A stretch of 64,000 nt of DNA from Polyangia bacterium (GTDB lineage Bacteria; Myxococcota_A; Polyangia; Nannocystales; Nannocystaceae). The stretch is taken from NCBI GenBank assembly GCA_030429545.1, contig JAUIFF010000007.1, forward strand, positions 124,001 through 188,000, read 5' to 3'. This document shows positions 36,289 through 45,485 of the stretch, one piece after another. Below the pieces are notes generated by a model, which worked only from the letters and a program-made list of their open reading frames with translations, did no database searches and had not been told where the DNA came from. A program made the translations under genes and the position numbers. The stretch's first letter is position 1, and each line of letters opens with the position of its first letter.

Positions 36289-37158
36289 TCAGCTCCAATC
36301 GTAAAAACCGCGGCCAGACTTCTTGCCCAACTTGCCCTCGGCGACCATCTCGCGCAGAAGTTTGGGCGGCGTAAAGTGGGCGCCCATCGGCAGGTGTTGG
36401 GCGAGGTATTCGGCAATGTGCAACCGGACATCGAGGCCGACCAAATCGGTCAGACGCAGCGGTCCCATTGGAAATCCATACCCGAGGCACATGGCGCGGT
36501 CGATATCCGCCGGGGACGCCACCCCCTCCTCGACCATTCGAATCGCCTCGAGTCCAATCACCAATCCGAGGCGGCTGGTGGCAAATCCCGGGGAGTCGCG
36601 GACAGTCACACATTGCTTGCCGATCGCCTCGCCAAAGGCCTGAATCGCGGCAACCACCGGCTCGGCCGTCTGCTCGGCAACGATGATCTCGAGCAGTTTC
36701 ATGATGTGCACGGGGTTGAAAAAATGGGTGCCGATGACCCGCTGGGGCTGCGGCACACCGGAGGCGATCTTGGCGACCGACAGCGAGCTGGTGTTGGTCG
36801 CTAAAATCGCGGTCGGTGCGATCAGGGCCGCAGCGTCGCCAAACAACTTCTGCTTCAGCTCGAGTTTTTCGGGCACAGCCTCGATCACGAGATCGACACC
36901 GTTCACCGCATCGCCAAAGTCGGAACTCCCGCGCAGCTTGCCAAGGGTTTGCTCGCGTTGCTCTGCGCTCACCTTATTGCGGGCAACCCCCTTGTCGAGG
37001 TTTTTGCCGATGCGGGCGAGACCCTGGGAAACGAGCTCCTCGCGGATGTCAAACAGGCAGGTGCGGTACCCGGCGGCGGCGCAGACCTGGGCGATGCCGT
37101 GGCCCATGGTCCCTGCGCCCAACACCGCGACTTGAGAAATTGTCGGCTGCGCGTCCAT
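36289..37158 (-). CDS. 3-hydroxybutyryl-CoA (3-hydroxyacyl-CoA) dehydrogenase
   Basis: The 289-residue soluble enzyme oxidises L-3-hydroxyacyl-CoA with NAD(P)+. The N-terminal Rossmann motif is VLGAGTMGHGIAQ. Catalytic-region signatures are NTSSLSV, GTHFFNPVHIM (catalytic His) and DSPGFATSR, and the C-terminal helical domain ends GKKSGRGFYDW. Length and motifs match Hbd/FadB2. ATG 37158 is preferred to an upstream in-frame start of 21 extra residues. It works in beta-oxidation or butyrate-type pathways. Confidence 0.95.
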   Translation of the reverse strand: MDAQPTISQVAVLGAGTMGHGIAQVCAAAGYRTCLFDIREELVSQGLARIGKNLDKGVARNKVSAEQREQTLGKLRGSSDFGDAVNGVDLVIEAVPEKLELKQKLFGDAAALIAPTAILATNTSSLSVAKIASGVPQPQRVIGTHFFNPVHIMKLLEIIVAEQTAEPVVAAIQAFGEAIGKQCVTVRDSPGFATSRLGLVIGLEAIRMVEEGVASPADIDRAMCLGYGFPMGPLRLTDLVGLDVRLHIAEYLAQHLPMGAHFTPPKLLREMVAEGKLGKKSGRGFYDWS

Positions 37159-37254
37159 GGTTGGCGTTGTACCGCGGTACCGCGTGGGTCGCAGCCGGGT
37201 CGCTGGTGAGGTCCCGGACATTTTTATGCTTTCAGCGGCTTGGGCTTTGACCGC

Positions 37255-37940
37255 TTGGCGTCATGTCAGGTCGCCCGGGGTCCCTTCGTCACATGGCTCC
37301 TCCCCGCGGTCCGTCTACACGGCTTGTGTGGTTCCCGATTCGGGGTTTCGCCTACCTCCCCGCCCCTCGCTTGCCTCGTATGGTTCCCGATTCGGGGTTT
37401 CGTTTACCTCCCGGAGGCCGTCACATGGCCCCCCGCTTGCTTCGCTTACCTCCCGGAGGCCCTTCGTCATATGTCCCACTCGCTTGCCTCGCACGGTTCC
37501 CGCTTCGGGGTTTCGCTTACTTCGCCTCGTCACACGACTCCCCTCGCTTGCCTCGCATGGCTCGCTTCGGGGTTTCGCTTACCTAACCGCCGAGGTCCTT
37601 CGTCACACGGCCGCCTCCCTTGCCTCGGGAGGTCCTTCGTCACACGGCTCCCGCCCCGCGGTCCTGCGTCATGGGAAAGCTTGAACCTAACGCCGGGATC
37701 CCTTCGTCACACTGCCCCCTCGCTTGCCTCGCTTACCTCCCCACCGAAGTCCTTCGTCACACGGCTCCCTCGTATGGTTCCCGCTTCGGGGTTTCGCTTA
37801 CCTAACCGCCGAGGTCCTTCGTCACACGCCTCCCCCTCGTATGGTTCCCGCTTCGGGGTTTCGCTTACCTAACCGCCGAGGTCCTTCGTCACACGCCTCC
37901 CGCCCCGCGGTCCTGCGTCACGGGAAAGCTTGAACCCAGC
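37255..37940. repeat. Dense field of interleaved degenerate repeats
   Basis: The roughly 790 bases between the dehydrogenase and CPBP genes are almost wholly repeats. One family reads cgcttcggggtttcgcttacct and occurs at least seven times. A second reads gaggtccttcgtcacacg and occurs about seven times. A third, gcggtcctgcgtca followed by gggaaagcttgaacc, occurs twice (about 37659 and 37910). The order of blocks varies. Frames through it translate to Arg/Pro-rich sequence with no gene character. The right end abuts the 3' end of the CPBP gene. Confidence 0.85.
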
Positions 37941-37951
37941 CAAGGCCGGCG

Positions 37952-38557
37952 TCACAGGCCTCGGATCAACGCCGCCTCGCGCAGTCGTGCGCCCCGCGAA
38001 ATGTGACGAAGGTTCAAAAAATTAATCACGAAGTGACACACCACAGCCGCACCCAAGTTGCCGGTTGCCAAGGTCATCAGCGCCAACACAACACCCAACA
38101 CCAGCGACGACAGCGTCCACGGCCACAGCTCGCGCTTGGGCGGAATGTGGAGTGCGGCAAATACCAAGCTGCTCACAACCACTCCCCAGGCGTCGAGCAT
38201 CGCCCCGCGAAATAGCAGTTCTTCGCCGAGAGAGCTTGCTAATGCAACAATCACGATCTCGCGGGTGGTGCAGTGGTCAAACAGGGTGCCAAACTCGCTG
38301 TTGAGATTGCGGATCCAGGCCTGTTTTGGCTCGAGTACCCGAAACAAGCGCACGACGGCGAGGCCGACGGCAAGCCCGACAAGTGGTGTCCATGCGAGGG
38401 TCGCCCAACTTTGGCTCGGATCGAGGCGCCACAAGTCGTTGCTGTCCTGGGCCATGGCGTGCCAAAAAAATCCGACTACGCACAAACCGCCGTAAAAACT
38501 CGCCACTACGGACGCCCGCGGCATCGCTGCCCGCGGAGTGCTCGTACCCATCGTCAC
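37952..38557 (-). CDS. CPBP-family intramembrane metalloprotease
   Basis: The 201-residue membrane protein carries the CPBP (Abi) motifs in order: EELLFRGAM near residue 112, FAALHIP near 134 and HFVINFLN near 175, which form the glutamate/histidine active site inside the membrane. Relatives include CAAX prenyl proteases and bacteriocin-immunity or regulatory proteases. The start is uncertain among several nearby Met codons. The neighbouring repeat field lies directly beyond its stop. Confidence 0.88.
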   Translation of the reverse strand: MTMGTSTPRAAMPRASVVASFYGGLCVVGFFWHAMAQDSNDLWRLDPSQSWATLAWTPLVGLAVGLAVVRLFRVLEPKQAWIRNLNSEFGTLFDHCTTREIVIVALASSLGEELLFRGAMLDAWGVVVSSLVFAALHIPPKRELWPWTLSSLVLGVVLALMTLATGNLGAAVVCHFVINFLNLRHISRGARLREAALIRGL

Positions 38558-38675
38558 CGCTGCGCGAGGATAGCTCGGATCACAACCGGCCTCCCGCCCG
38601 CTTTACGTTTGCCGGGCACCCCAACACACGCACACCGCGCCAACGGTGGCGCGCGAGCGCACGCTTTAAAGTCCA

Positions 38676-38709
38676 ATCCCCGTGACTCGGCGTACCGTGT
38701 CACGGGGAT
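38676..38709 (-). terminator. Terminator of the tRNA-Leu gene
   Basis: A perfect 11-base inverted repeat, atccccgtgac / gtcacggggat, begins three bases after the tRNA 3' end on the minus strand. It is followed by a T-containing tract (ttggacttt). Confidence 0.75.
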
Positions 38710-38712
38710 GGA

Positions 38713-38796
38713 TGCGAAGGGAGGGACTCGAACCCTCACAGGTTTAACCCCACCAGATCCTTAGTCTGGCGCGTCTACCAATTCCGCCACCTTCGC
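38713..38796 (-). tRNA. tRNA-Leu (anticodon appears to be AAG)
   Basis: The minus strand folds as a class II tRNA. The acceptor is GCGAAGG/CCTTCGC with discriminator A. The D arm has GGTAGACGC, the anticodon stem is CCAGA/TCTGG, the extra arm is long and the T arm is GAGGG-TTCGAGT-CCCTC. The seven-base loop reads CTAAGGA, so positions 34-36 are AAG. The long arm and discriminator A support leucine. CCA is not encoded. An A34 Leu tRNA is unusual in bacteria, where GAG is the rule. Confidence 0.9.
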
Positions 38797-38825
38797 GTAG
38801 GCCCCTGCGGAGGAGCATGGAGCTA

Positions 38826-40283
38826 TCACGATTTTCGCGAGCTCGGCAAGCTCTCTCCTACCTCGTGGAGCTTGAGTAAGTTCACGGACTTGTGCTCCTT
38901 GAGTGGATAGCCAAACGCGATGCAAACACGGTCGCCCTGCTCGAGCAACTCGCGGCGAAGCAAGACCCGATCGATGTCGATAAACAGGCCCGCGCCATCG
39001 GGGCTTGAGGGCGTAAACAACACCGGGGTCACCCCCCAGTACATCGCCAGGCTCTGGTAGGTCGACGAGCGTGGGGTCAGGGCATAAATCGGCACCCGCG
39101 GGCGATACTCGCTGACCAATCGCGCGATCCCTCCGGAGCCGGTGTAGACAACGATCGCCTTGGTCTCGTCCATGCTCTTCGAACACGCAACCAGCGCACG
39201 GGCAATCGTGTTGGTGGTGTGACCGAGACCGAGATCGGTCGGCGAGTCGCGCCAATACCGCTCCGTCTGTTCGGTCGAACGAATGATCTTGTCCATGATC
39301 TGGACTGAGCGCAGTGGGTACGCCCCCGAAGCTGTCTCGCCCGAGAGCATCACGGCATCGCTGCCGTCGAGCACCGCGTTGGCCACATCTGAGGCCTCGG
39401 CGCGGGTCGGCCGCGGATTGCGGATCATCGAGTCGAGCATCTGGGTTGCGGTAATCACGAACTTGCCGCGCCGGTTGGTCAAATCGATCGCCCGTTTTTG
39501 GATCACGGGAATTTGCTCGGGCCCCATCTCGACCCCCAAATCACCGCGGGCAACCATGATCCCGGAGCACTCGGTGAGGATGTCGTCGAGGTTTTCCACC
39601 GCCTCGGGCTTCTCGATTTTGGCGATGATCGGCACCAGGCGGCCACATTCCTGCATCAACTCGCGTACCTTGACGATGTCGGCCGCCTGGCGGACGAACG
39701 ACAACGCGACCACATCGACCCCGAGCTCGAGGGCAAAGCGAAGGTCGCGTTCATCTTTTTCGGTGAGGGCGGGGACCGACAGCTTTACCCCCGGCAGGTT
39801 CACCCCCTTACGGGCTTTGAGCAGCCCGCCGATCACAACTTCGGTGGTGATCTCGCTACCCGCAATCGCCGTCACCCGAAACTCTAGGGCCCCGTCGTCC
39901 ATCAAGATTCGGTCGCCGGCGGCGATCTCCTCGGCCAGTTTGGTGTAGTCGATCGTCACCCGCCCCGGCTCGATCTTTGCGGTCGGGTCGGTGCTGATAA
40001 TCAGCGTTTCACCCACTTTCAGCTCCATACCGGGGGCTGGGATTTTACCGACACGGATCTTGGGGCCCTGGAGATCGGCGAGGATTCCAACCGCAACTTC
40101 CTGGCGCGAGGCCTCGAGCCGGACGGCCCGAAACACGCGCGCATGGTCTTCGTGGGTCCCGTGGGAAAAGTTGAGGCGGGCGACATTCATCCCGGCGGCC
40201 ATCAGCTCGCCGATGGTTTCGTCGCTATTGCTGGCGGGTCCGAGGGTACAAATAATTTTTGCCCGGCGGGGAGGAGTGGACAT
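38826..40283 (-). CDS. pyk: Pyruvate kinase
   Basis: This glycolytic enzyme makes ATP and pyruvate from phosphoenolpyruvate. The 485-residue product starts RRAKIICTLGPAS and contains NFSHGTHEDH, ADLQGPKIRVG, the active-site IIAKIEKPEAVENLDDI, GIMVARGDLGVE, ITATQMLDSMI and VMLSGETASG. The C-terminal allosteric domain is present. The preferred start is MSTPPRRAK at 40283. The tRNA-Leu gene lies 30 bases downstream on the same strand. Confidence 0.97.
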   Translation of the reverse strand: MSTPPRRAKIICTLGPASNSDETIGELMAAGMNVARLNFSHGTHEDHARVFRAVRLEASRQEVAVGILADLQGPKIRVGKIPAPGMELKVGETLIISTDPTAKIEPGRVTIDYTKLAEEIAAGDRILMDDGALEFRVTAIAGSEITTEVVIGGLLKARKGVNLPGVKLSVPALTEKDERDLRFALELGVDVVALSFVRQAADIVKVRELMQECGRLVPIIAKIEKPEAVENLDDILTECSGIMVARGDLGVEMGPEQIPVIQKRAIDLTNRRGKFVITATQMLDSMIRNPRPTRAEASDVANAVLDGSDAVMLSGETASGAYPLRSVQIMDKIIRSTEQTERYWRDSPTDLGLGHTTNTIARALVACSKSMDETKAIVVYTGSGGIARLVSEYRPRVPIYALTPRSSTYQSLAMYWGVTPVLFTPSSPDGAGLFIDIDRVLLRRELLEQGDRVCIAFGYPLKEHKSVNLLKLHEVGESLPSSRKS

Positions 40284-40520
40284 ACGGAGCATCATGCCTG
40301 ATTCGCGTCACAGCGGTGAAACTAAGGCGAACGGATGCGCTGGTCTGACGTGCGTTTTGCGAGCACACGGGGATGTGCCGCGGCGCGAAAGGTCACAAAC
40401 CAACCACATCGAAACCCGTCCCCATGCGGGGGCCTAGGCCTGCCGATTGCGGACAACCGGACCATTGCGACAGGTCGAATAAATCACCTAAATTGAACCT
40501 GGACAGCGCGCTGCAACCAT

Positions 40521-43500
40521 TTGCCGCGCCTGCGACTGGCCATGGCACAACGACCCGGTGACGAACCCCTGGGGCTTATGCATACACAACTGTCGCAGGA
40601 GCCGACCACACCTCAGCCGTCCGTCGATGTCGACGATACCCAGTTTGCCCCCGACCAGGCGTTGACCAGCGACCACTCGCGGGTTCGCAGCCAGGAATTT
40701 GTAGAAGCAAATACCCCAGGTCCATCATCTGAGCAGCTCTCCCACAGCGCGACCGTTGCCGCCCCGGATACGCGAAGGCTCGCTCCGCCCCGTGTTGCCC
40801 AGGCAGATATTGCGACAAAACCCCCCGAGGATCTGTCGCAGACGGCGACGGTCGCCGCGACTGATTCCCTGCCCACGGCCGCCGAGTTGCGGGGGGAGTT
40901 CGCCGAGGGTAGCCGTCTCGATCGGTTTGTCGTGTTGCGCGAGCTCGGCCGCGGAGCCATGGGCATTGTCCTCGCCGGCTACGACCCAAAACTCGATCGT
41001 CAGGTCGCGATTAAACTCGTCCACGTCGCCAATACCAGCGATCCCTCGCTCGGTCGCAGCCTGCTACTGCGCGAAGCCCAGGCACTCGCCAAACTCGCCC
41101 ATCCCAACGTGGTTGGTGTCCACGAGGTCGGTGTTTACCAACAGGCCATCTACGTGGCCATGGAGTACGTGCAGGGGGTCGACCTCCAACAATGGCTCGC
41201 CGCAACTTCGCGTTCGTGGCAGGAGGTTGTCGAGGTATTTGTACAGGCAGGTAATGGCCTGCTCGCGGCCCACCGCCGGGGCCTGGTCCACCGCGACTTC
41301 AAGCCCGCCAACGTACTCGTGGGCGACGACCACCGGGTGCGGGTTGCCGACTTTGGCCTGGCAGCCCAACGCGGGACCAAAACGGCCGCCAACGCGGCGA
41401 TCGATACCGAATCGTTTTTGGACGGCACCATCGCCAGTGCCGGAGCATTGGTCGGTACCCCGGCTTACATGGCACCCGAGTTGCTCGACGAAGGGTCGGC
41501 CACGGCCGTGAGCGACCAGTGGGCATTTTGCGTAGCTCTTTACGAGGCGCTGCACCACGAACGTCCTTTTCGCGGCCGTTCGATCCCTTCGTTGTTCAAC
41601 GCCATCCGCACCCACGAGGTCCCGAGCACCGGGCCCAACCCCGAGGTTCCGCAGTGGCTGCATGCGATGGTCTGCCGCGGTCTCGCCAAGAACCCCGAAC
41701 ACCGCTACCGCTCACTCGAAGACCTGATTGCGGCGCTGCAGACAAACCCCGATGCCGAACGCCAACGCCGAAACCGCGTGGGCGCGCTGGTGGTGTTGGC
41801 CGTTGCTACCACGATCTTACTTGTACTTGCATTCAAAACCGGCTACGAGAGCTACCGCGCCTACCAGGCCGAGCAGGACGCCAATCGCCGGCTCGCGGCA
41901 CTCACCCGGCAACTCGATTCACTGGCTGATGATCCCGACGAGGCACGCCGCGTGTTTGAGATGTTTGCCGCCATCCCCGAAAACCGGACCAGTGGGGTGT
42001 TGTCCCGGGCATTTTTGGCGCACGCCGAGCGTCTCGACGATCCGTCCGAGGCAAAAAATGCCTATGCAAGTGCTTACATTCACGCCAAACGCGAGCAGGA
42101 TGCACTCTCGGCACTTCACGGGCTGGTCCTGCGGCTGTCCCAAAACGGAGCCCTCGCCGAGGCCGAGGCCGCACTCACAACCCTACTTGCCCGCGACCCC
42201 GAACGCGCGTCCGACCCGGTCCTCGCCGGGGTTGCCACGGCCGCGGCCCTGGCCCGTCGCGACCTCCAGACTGCCCTTGCCAGCACCCAACACCACGCCG
42301 AGCTCGCGGGTGAACGCAGGATTTTGCAGCACCTCGCCCGCGTCACGGTTGTCCCGCATGCACATACGGGCGGCCCCCAACAAAACCGCGGCCACTGGAA
42401 AATTGCGGTCGGCGAGTACGACGGCGATCCGCGACCGGAAATTTTGGTGCGCACCGGCAGCGACCGGCCGCTGATGGTGCTCGACGCCTCACCCGAACTC
42501 ACGGTCGAGCACAGCTACCCCTACACAGGCTGGATCGGCAAAATCGTACCAATCCCCCCCGACATCGCCGGTGGCAAGCCAGCCCTGTTGTTCAGCGATA
42601 AACGCCTACAGCTCTACCGTCCCGACGAAAGCGGCAAACTCAACGAAGAACAGTCCTGGCCCGGTTGTGCGGCCTTTACCACAACCGTGACCGACCTCAA
42701 CGGCGACGGTCAGCGCGAGATGTACGTCGGTATGGGGTGCGACCAACGGCACCTTTACCGACTTGAGCACAGCGAAACCAAGTGGTCGCTAAAGGTGGCC
42801 CACCCGGGTACCGAAGCCACCCGCTCTGGGGTTCGTAGCTTTGTCGCCGCCGACCTCAACCACGACGATCGCCTCGAGTTTGCGGTCGCGGCCGATGCCT
42901 GGTTTGCCTACGACATCCGCGTGCTCGCGGCCACACCCGACGCCAAGCTAGAGCTTCTCAACCGCAAGACATTTGGCGTGGTCGAGCAACTTTCGCTGCT
43001 GCGGACACCTGGCGGCAACCTGTTGGCGTTTGACAAACGCGACACCCTGCGCAGCCCCGAGCGGTTTCCCGAGGACAAGCCCTTTGGCGAGCCCGCCGGC
43101 ATCTATGTGGTCGACTGGGCCAATGGCGACTTCAATGTTCTTGCTCATACAAAGGTCGCAACCCAGGATCTGCAAAACCGCCTGCGTACCGCCGACCTCG
43201 ACGGCGATGGCTTCGACGAAATCCTGATGCAGGCCAAGGCCGACATCCTGATCTATCGCTGGCACCAACAGGCACTGCAACCCCCGTTGGTGTTGCACGG
43301 CACGCACCTCTACGCCATTGTCGACATTGACGACGACGGCCGCGACGACCTGTTGGTGACTGAGGACGACCGGCCGACCAATCTGTACATCCTAGGCCAC
43401 GGCGAGCAGACCTTCCCCCCGCTTCCCAAACCCGAGCCGGCCCCGCCCAAAAAGCTACCTCCTCGGCTCGACGCAACCCTCCACTCGCAATGGGCCCAGG

Positions 43501-45194
43501 CCGAGGATCTCGTGGGTATTGGGCTCGAGCGCCGCAGCGCCGAGGAACTCGCCACCCTCGGGAGACTCGACCAGACAGCTGGGTTTGAACTGTTTTCGCG
43601 GGCTGGCGAGCTGATGGTCACGGTGGGCGAGCATGCCAAGGCCGCGGCCTACTTCGAGGCCGCCAGCGAACTCGACTCGGACCGGGCGGCCACAGCATTA
43701 TATGCAGCTGCAACAAACTACCGGGCACTCGGCGAGTTCAAAACCGCCGGCGAGCGAGCCCGGCAAGCCCTCGAGAGCCCCGGGATCGCCCCTGAAGTCC
43801 AGGCACGGGCTGAGACGGCGTTGCAGGAGCTCAATCGCCTGCAACAGCCGCGACCGAGCATCACCCTCGATTTTTCCGAACCTCTCGACCCCCGCCTCGA
43901 GGTCCTCGACCCACTCGCCGTTACCCGCGACCACGCCGACGGACGCACGAAATTCTCGATCGCAGGTCACCCGCTGGGCCACCTTCCGTTGACCTGGGAT
44001 GGTGGCCCGGTTGTTGTCGACTTCGATCTCGAGTTCAACGACCTCGACTGGGGCTCAGAGTTCCACCTCGTGTTGGCCGACCGCAATGGCAACAGTTGGC
44101 GGAGCTTCCTGTTTACCAGCCGCGGCTCGAGCTCGGCCCCCGAGCAACTTGTCAAAGTTGTGCACGGCGGCACCCCGAGCGTCTCGATCACACACACGTT
44201 AACGCCGCAAACCCGGGTGCGCGTTCGCATTGAGATGTTTCCGAGTGAGGACCTCGAACGCCACACCGCGGACATCGGCCCGACCCACTACCACGAACTC
44301 GTCCGCCCCAGCCAAACAACGATGATTGCCCCGGGGCCGGTCGAGCTGCGGTTTGTCAGCAAATCGCTCGACACCTCGCTACACGGCAGCGTGCACATCC
44401 GCCGGCTGCACCTCGAAGGGTTTGAGCTCGAACCGCCTGAGACCGACGACGACCGCGATCGCCGGGCGCTTGCCCGGCTGGTCAGCAATGGCAACTACCG
44501 CGACGTCCTGGCCAGGGTCCCCCCCGATGTCGCCGCCGACGACCCGCGATTTTTGTGGCGGCTCGATGCCCTTTTAGGGCTCGCACAGTTTGGCGAGGCC
44601 AAGCGGGCAATCGCAGCAATCGTCGCCCAAAAGACCTCCCGGCCCGAGGTCTACAACCAACTGTTTCGCTACCTGCGAAGGTTGCCGCGGACCCGCTTTA
44701 TCGCCGCCAGTGAGCCCCTTGGCTGGGACCTCGTCAACCTCGTCGGCGGCCACCTAGCCCTGCGCCTAGAGCCCGCCTACACCGAAGCTGCCGCCCACGA
44801 CCTCAGCCGACTGCTGGCGCAACCAGGCGCCACCAAAAAACCGTCGATAGAGGTGATCTGGGCCCTCCTGCTGCGGGGCTACGCCGAGTTGCAGCGTGGG
44901 CGACCAGACGTGGCGAAGCAGGACTTTGAAACCGGCCACACACTGCTCGCACAGCTTGCACAATCTCCAGAAAAAACCGTTTTGGTCAAGCGCATCCGCC
45001 AGGCTCGACTCGAAGTCGCCGTCGCCCAGGGCGACCGTGCAGGCGCCCGCGAGCTCGCCGTCGAGCTCCTCAAACACCACCCGGCCGCCGACATCCGCCT
45101 GGAGATGCTGCACAACGACCGGGGCCTGCGCGAGCTGTTGCAAGAGGCCGACTGGGCCACGCTCGACAAGCTCGTGACGACCGGCCCAAACTAA
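40521..45194 (+). CDS. Giant Ser/Thr kinase with FG-GAP-like repeats and TPR regions
   Basis: This 1,557-residue protein has a disordered N-terminus and a Hanks kinase domain from about residue 132 (ELGRGAMGIVLAG, VAIKLV, HRDFKPANVLV near 255, DFGLAAQ, GTPAYMAPE). One membrane helix lies near residue 421-440, so the rest is predicted outside. The outer part has TPR-like helices and then a run of FG-GAP/VCBS-type repeats (DLNGDGQREMYVG, DLNHDDRLEFAVA, DLDGDGFDEILMQ, DIDDDGRDDLLV). More TPRs, a beta-rich LamG-like region (about 1115-1310) and C-terminal TPRs follow. The exact start is uncertain: ATGs at 40521, 40542 and 40578 are in frame. It looks like a receptor kinase with a beta-propeller sensor. 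Confidence 0.88.
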   Translation: MPRLRLAMAQRPGDEPLGLMHTQLSQEPTTPQPSVDVDDTQFAPDQALTSDHSRVRSQEFVEANTPGPSSEQLSHSATVAAPDTRRLAPPRVAQADIATKPPEDLSQTATVAATDSLPTAAELRGEFAEGSRLDRFVVLRELGRGAMGIVLAGYDPKLDRQVAIKLVHVANTSDPSLGRSLLLREAQALAKLAHPNVVGVHEVGVYQQAIYVAMEYVQGVDLQQWLAATSRSWQEVVEVFVQAGNGLLAAHRRGLVHRDFKPANVLVGDDHRVRVADFGLAAQRGTKTAANAAIDTESFLDGTIASAGALVGTPAYMAPELLDEGSATAVSDQWAFCVALYEALHHERPFRGRSIPSLFNAIRTHEVPSTGPNPEVPQWLHAMVCRGLAKNPEHRYRSLEDLIAALQTNPDAERQRRNRVGALVVLAVATTILLVLAFKTGYESYRAYQAEQDANRRLAALTRQLDSLADDPDEARRVFEMFAAIPENRTSGVLSRAFLAHAERLDDPSEAKNAYASAYIHAKREQDALSALHGLVLRLSQNGALAEAEAALTTLLARDPERASDPVLAGVATAAALARRDLQTALASTQHHAELAGERRILQHLARVTVVPHAHTGGPQQNRGHWKIAVGEYDGDPRPEILVRTGSDRPLMVLDASPELTVEHSYPYTGWIGKIVPIPPDIAGGKPALLFSDKRLQLYRPDESGKLNEEQSWPGCAAFTTTVTDLNGDGQREMYVGMGCDQRHLYRLEHSETKWSLKVAHPGTEATRSGVRSFVAADLNHDDRLEFAVAADAWFAYDIRVLAATPDAKLELLNRKTFGVVEQLSLLRTPGGNLLAFDKRDTLRSPERFPEDKPFGEPAGIYVVDWANGDFNVLAHTKVATQDLQNRLRTADLDGDGFDEILMQAKADILIYRWHQQALQPPLVLHGTHLYAIVDIDDDGRDDLLVTEDDRPTNLYILGHGEQTFPPLPKPEPAPPKKLPPRLDATLHSQWAQAEDLVGIGLERRSAEELATLGRLDQTAGFELFSRAGELMVTVGEHAKAAAYFEAASELDSDRAATALYAAATNYRALGEFKTAGERARQALESPGIAPEVQARAETALQELNRLQQPRPSITLDFSEPLDPRLEVLDPLAVTRDHADGRTKFSIAGHPLGHLPLTWDGGPVVVDFDLEFNDLDWGSEFHLVLADRNGNSWRSFLFTSRGSSSAPEQLVKVVHGGTPSVSITHTLTPQTRVRVRIEMFPSEDLERHTADIGPTHYHELVRPSQTTMIAPGPVELRFVSKSLDTSLHGSVHIRRLHLEGFELEPPETDDDRDRRALARLVSNGNYRDVLARVPPDVAADDPRFLWRLDALLGLAQFGEAKRAIAAIVAQKTSRPEVYNQLFRYLRRLPRTRFIAASEPLGWDLVNLVGGHLALRLEPAYTEAAAHDLSRLLAQPGATKKPSIEVIWALLLRGYAELQRGRPDVAKQDFETGHTLLAQLAQSPEKTVLVKRIRQARLEVAVAQGDRAGARELAVELLKHHPAADIRLEMLHNDRGLRELLQEADWATLDKLVTTGPN

Positions 45195-45485
45195 ATGTTT
45201 ATGCAAATAGTTCGCAGGGCGTTGGCTGGCACGTCGCGGGAAAAAACATGTCTATTCAACAAACCTGCGAAGCTGCTCACAGGCGGTCACCCCCTGCCCA
45301 CGGCGGCGAGTTTTTGTGGCGGGCTCGTCGGCTCTCGCCTGCGGGTCGCCGACGCGTCCGGACCGGCATGTTCGCGGAGCGCCAAAGCGCATTGAATCCC
45401 ACTACTTACAAAGGGCGAGCAAAGTCGCCCGTCGCGTGACATCACGACGTCGTACCCGGCGGCGATCGGCGCTACACTGCCGGCG

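Noticed and set aside
37157..37933. Several open frames on the plus strand through the repeat field
   Set aside because: Their translations are repeated Arg/Pro/Ser-rich blocks in all three frames, as expected from repeats without coding function.
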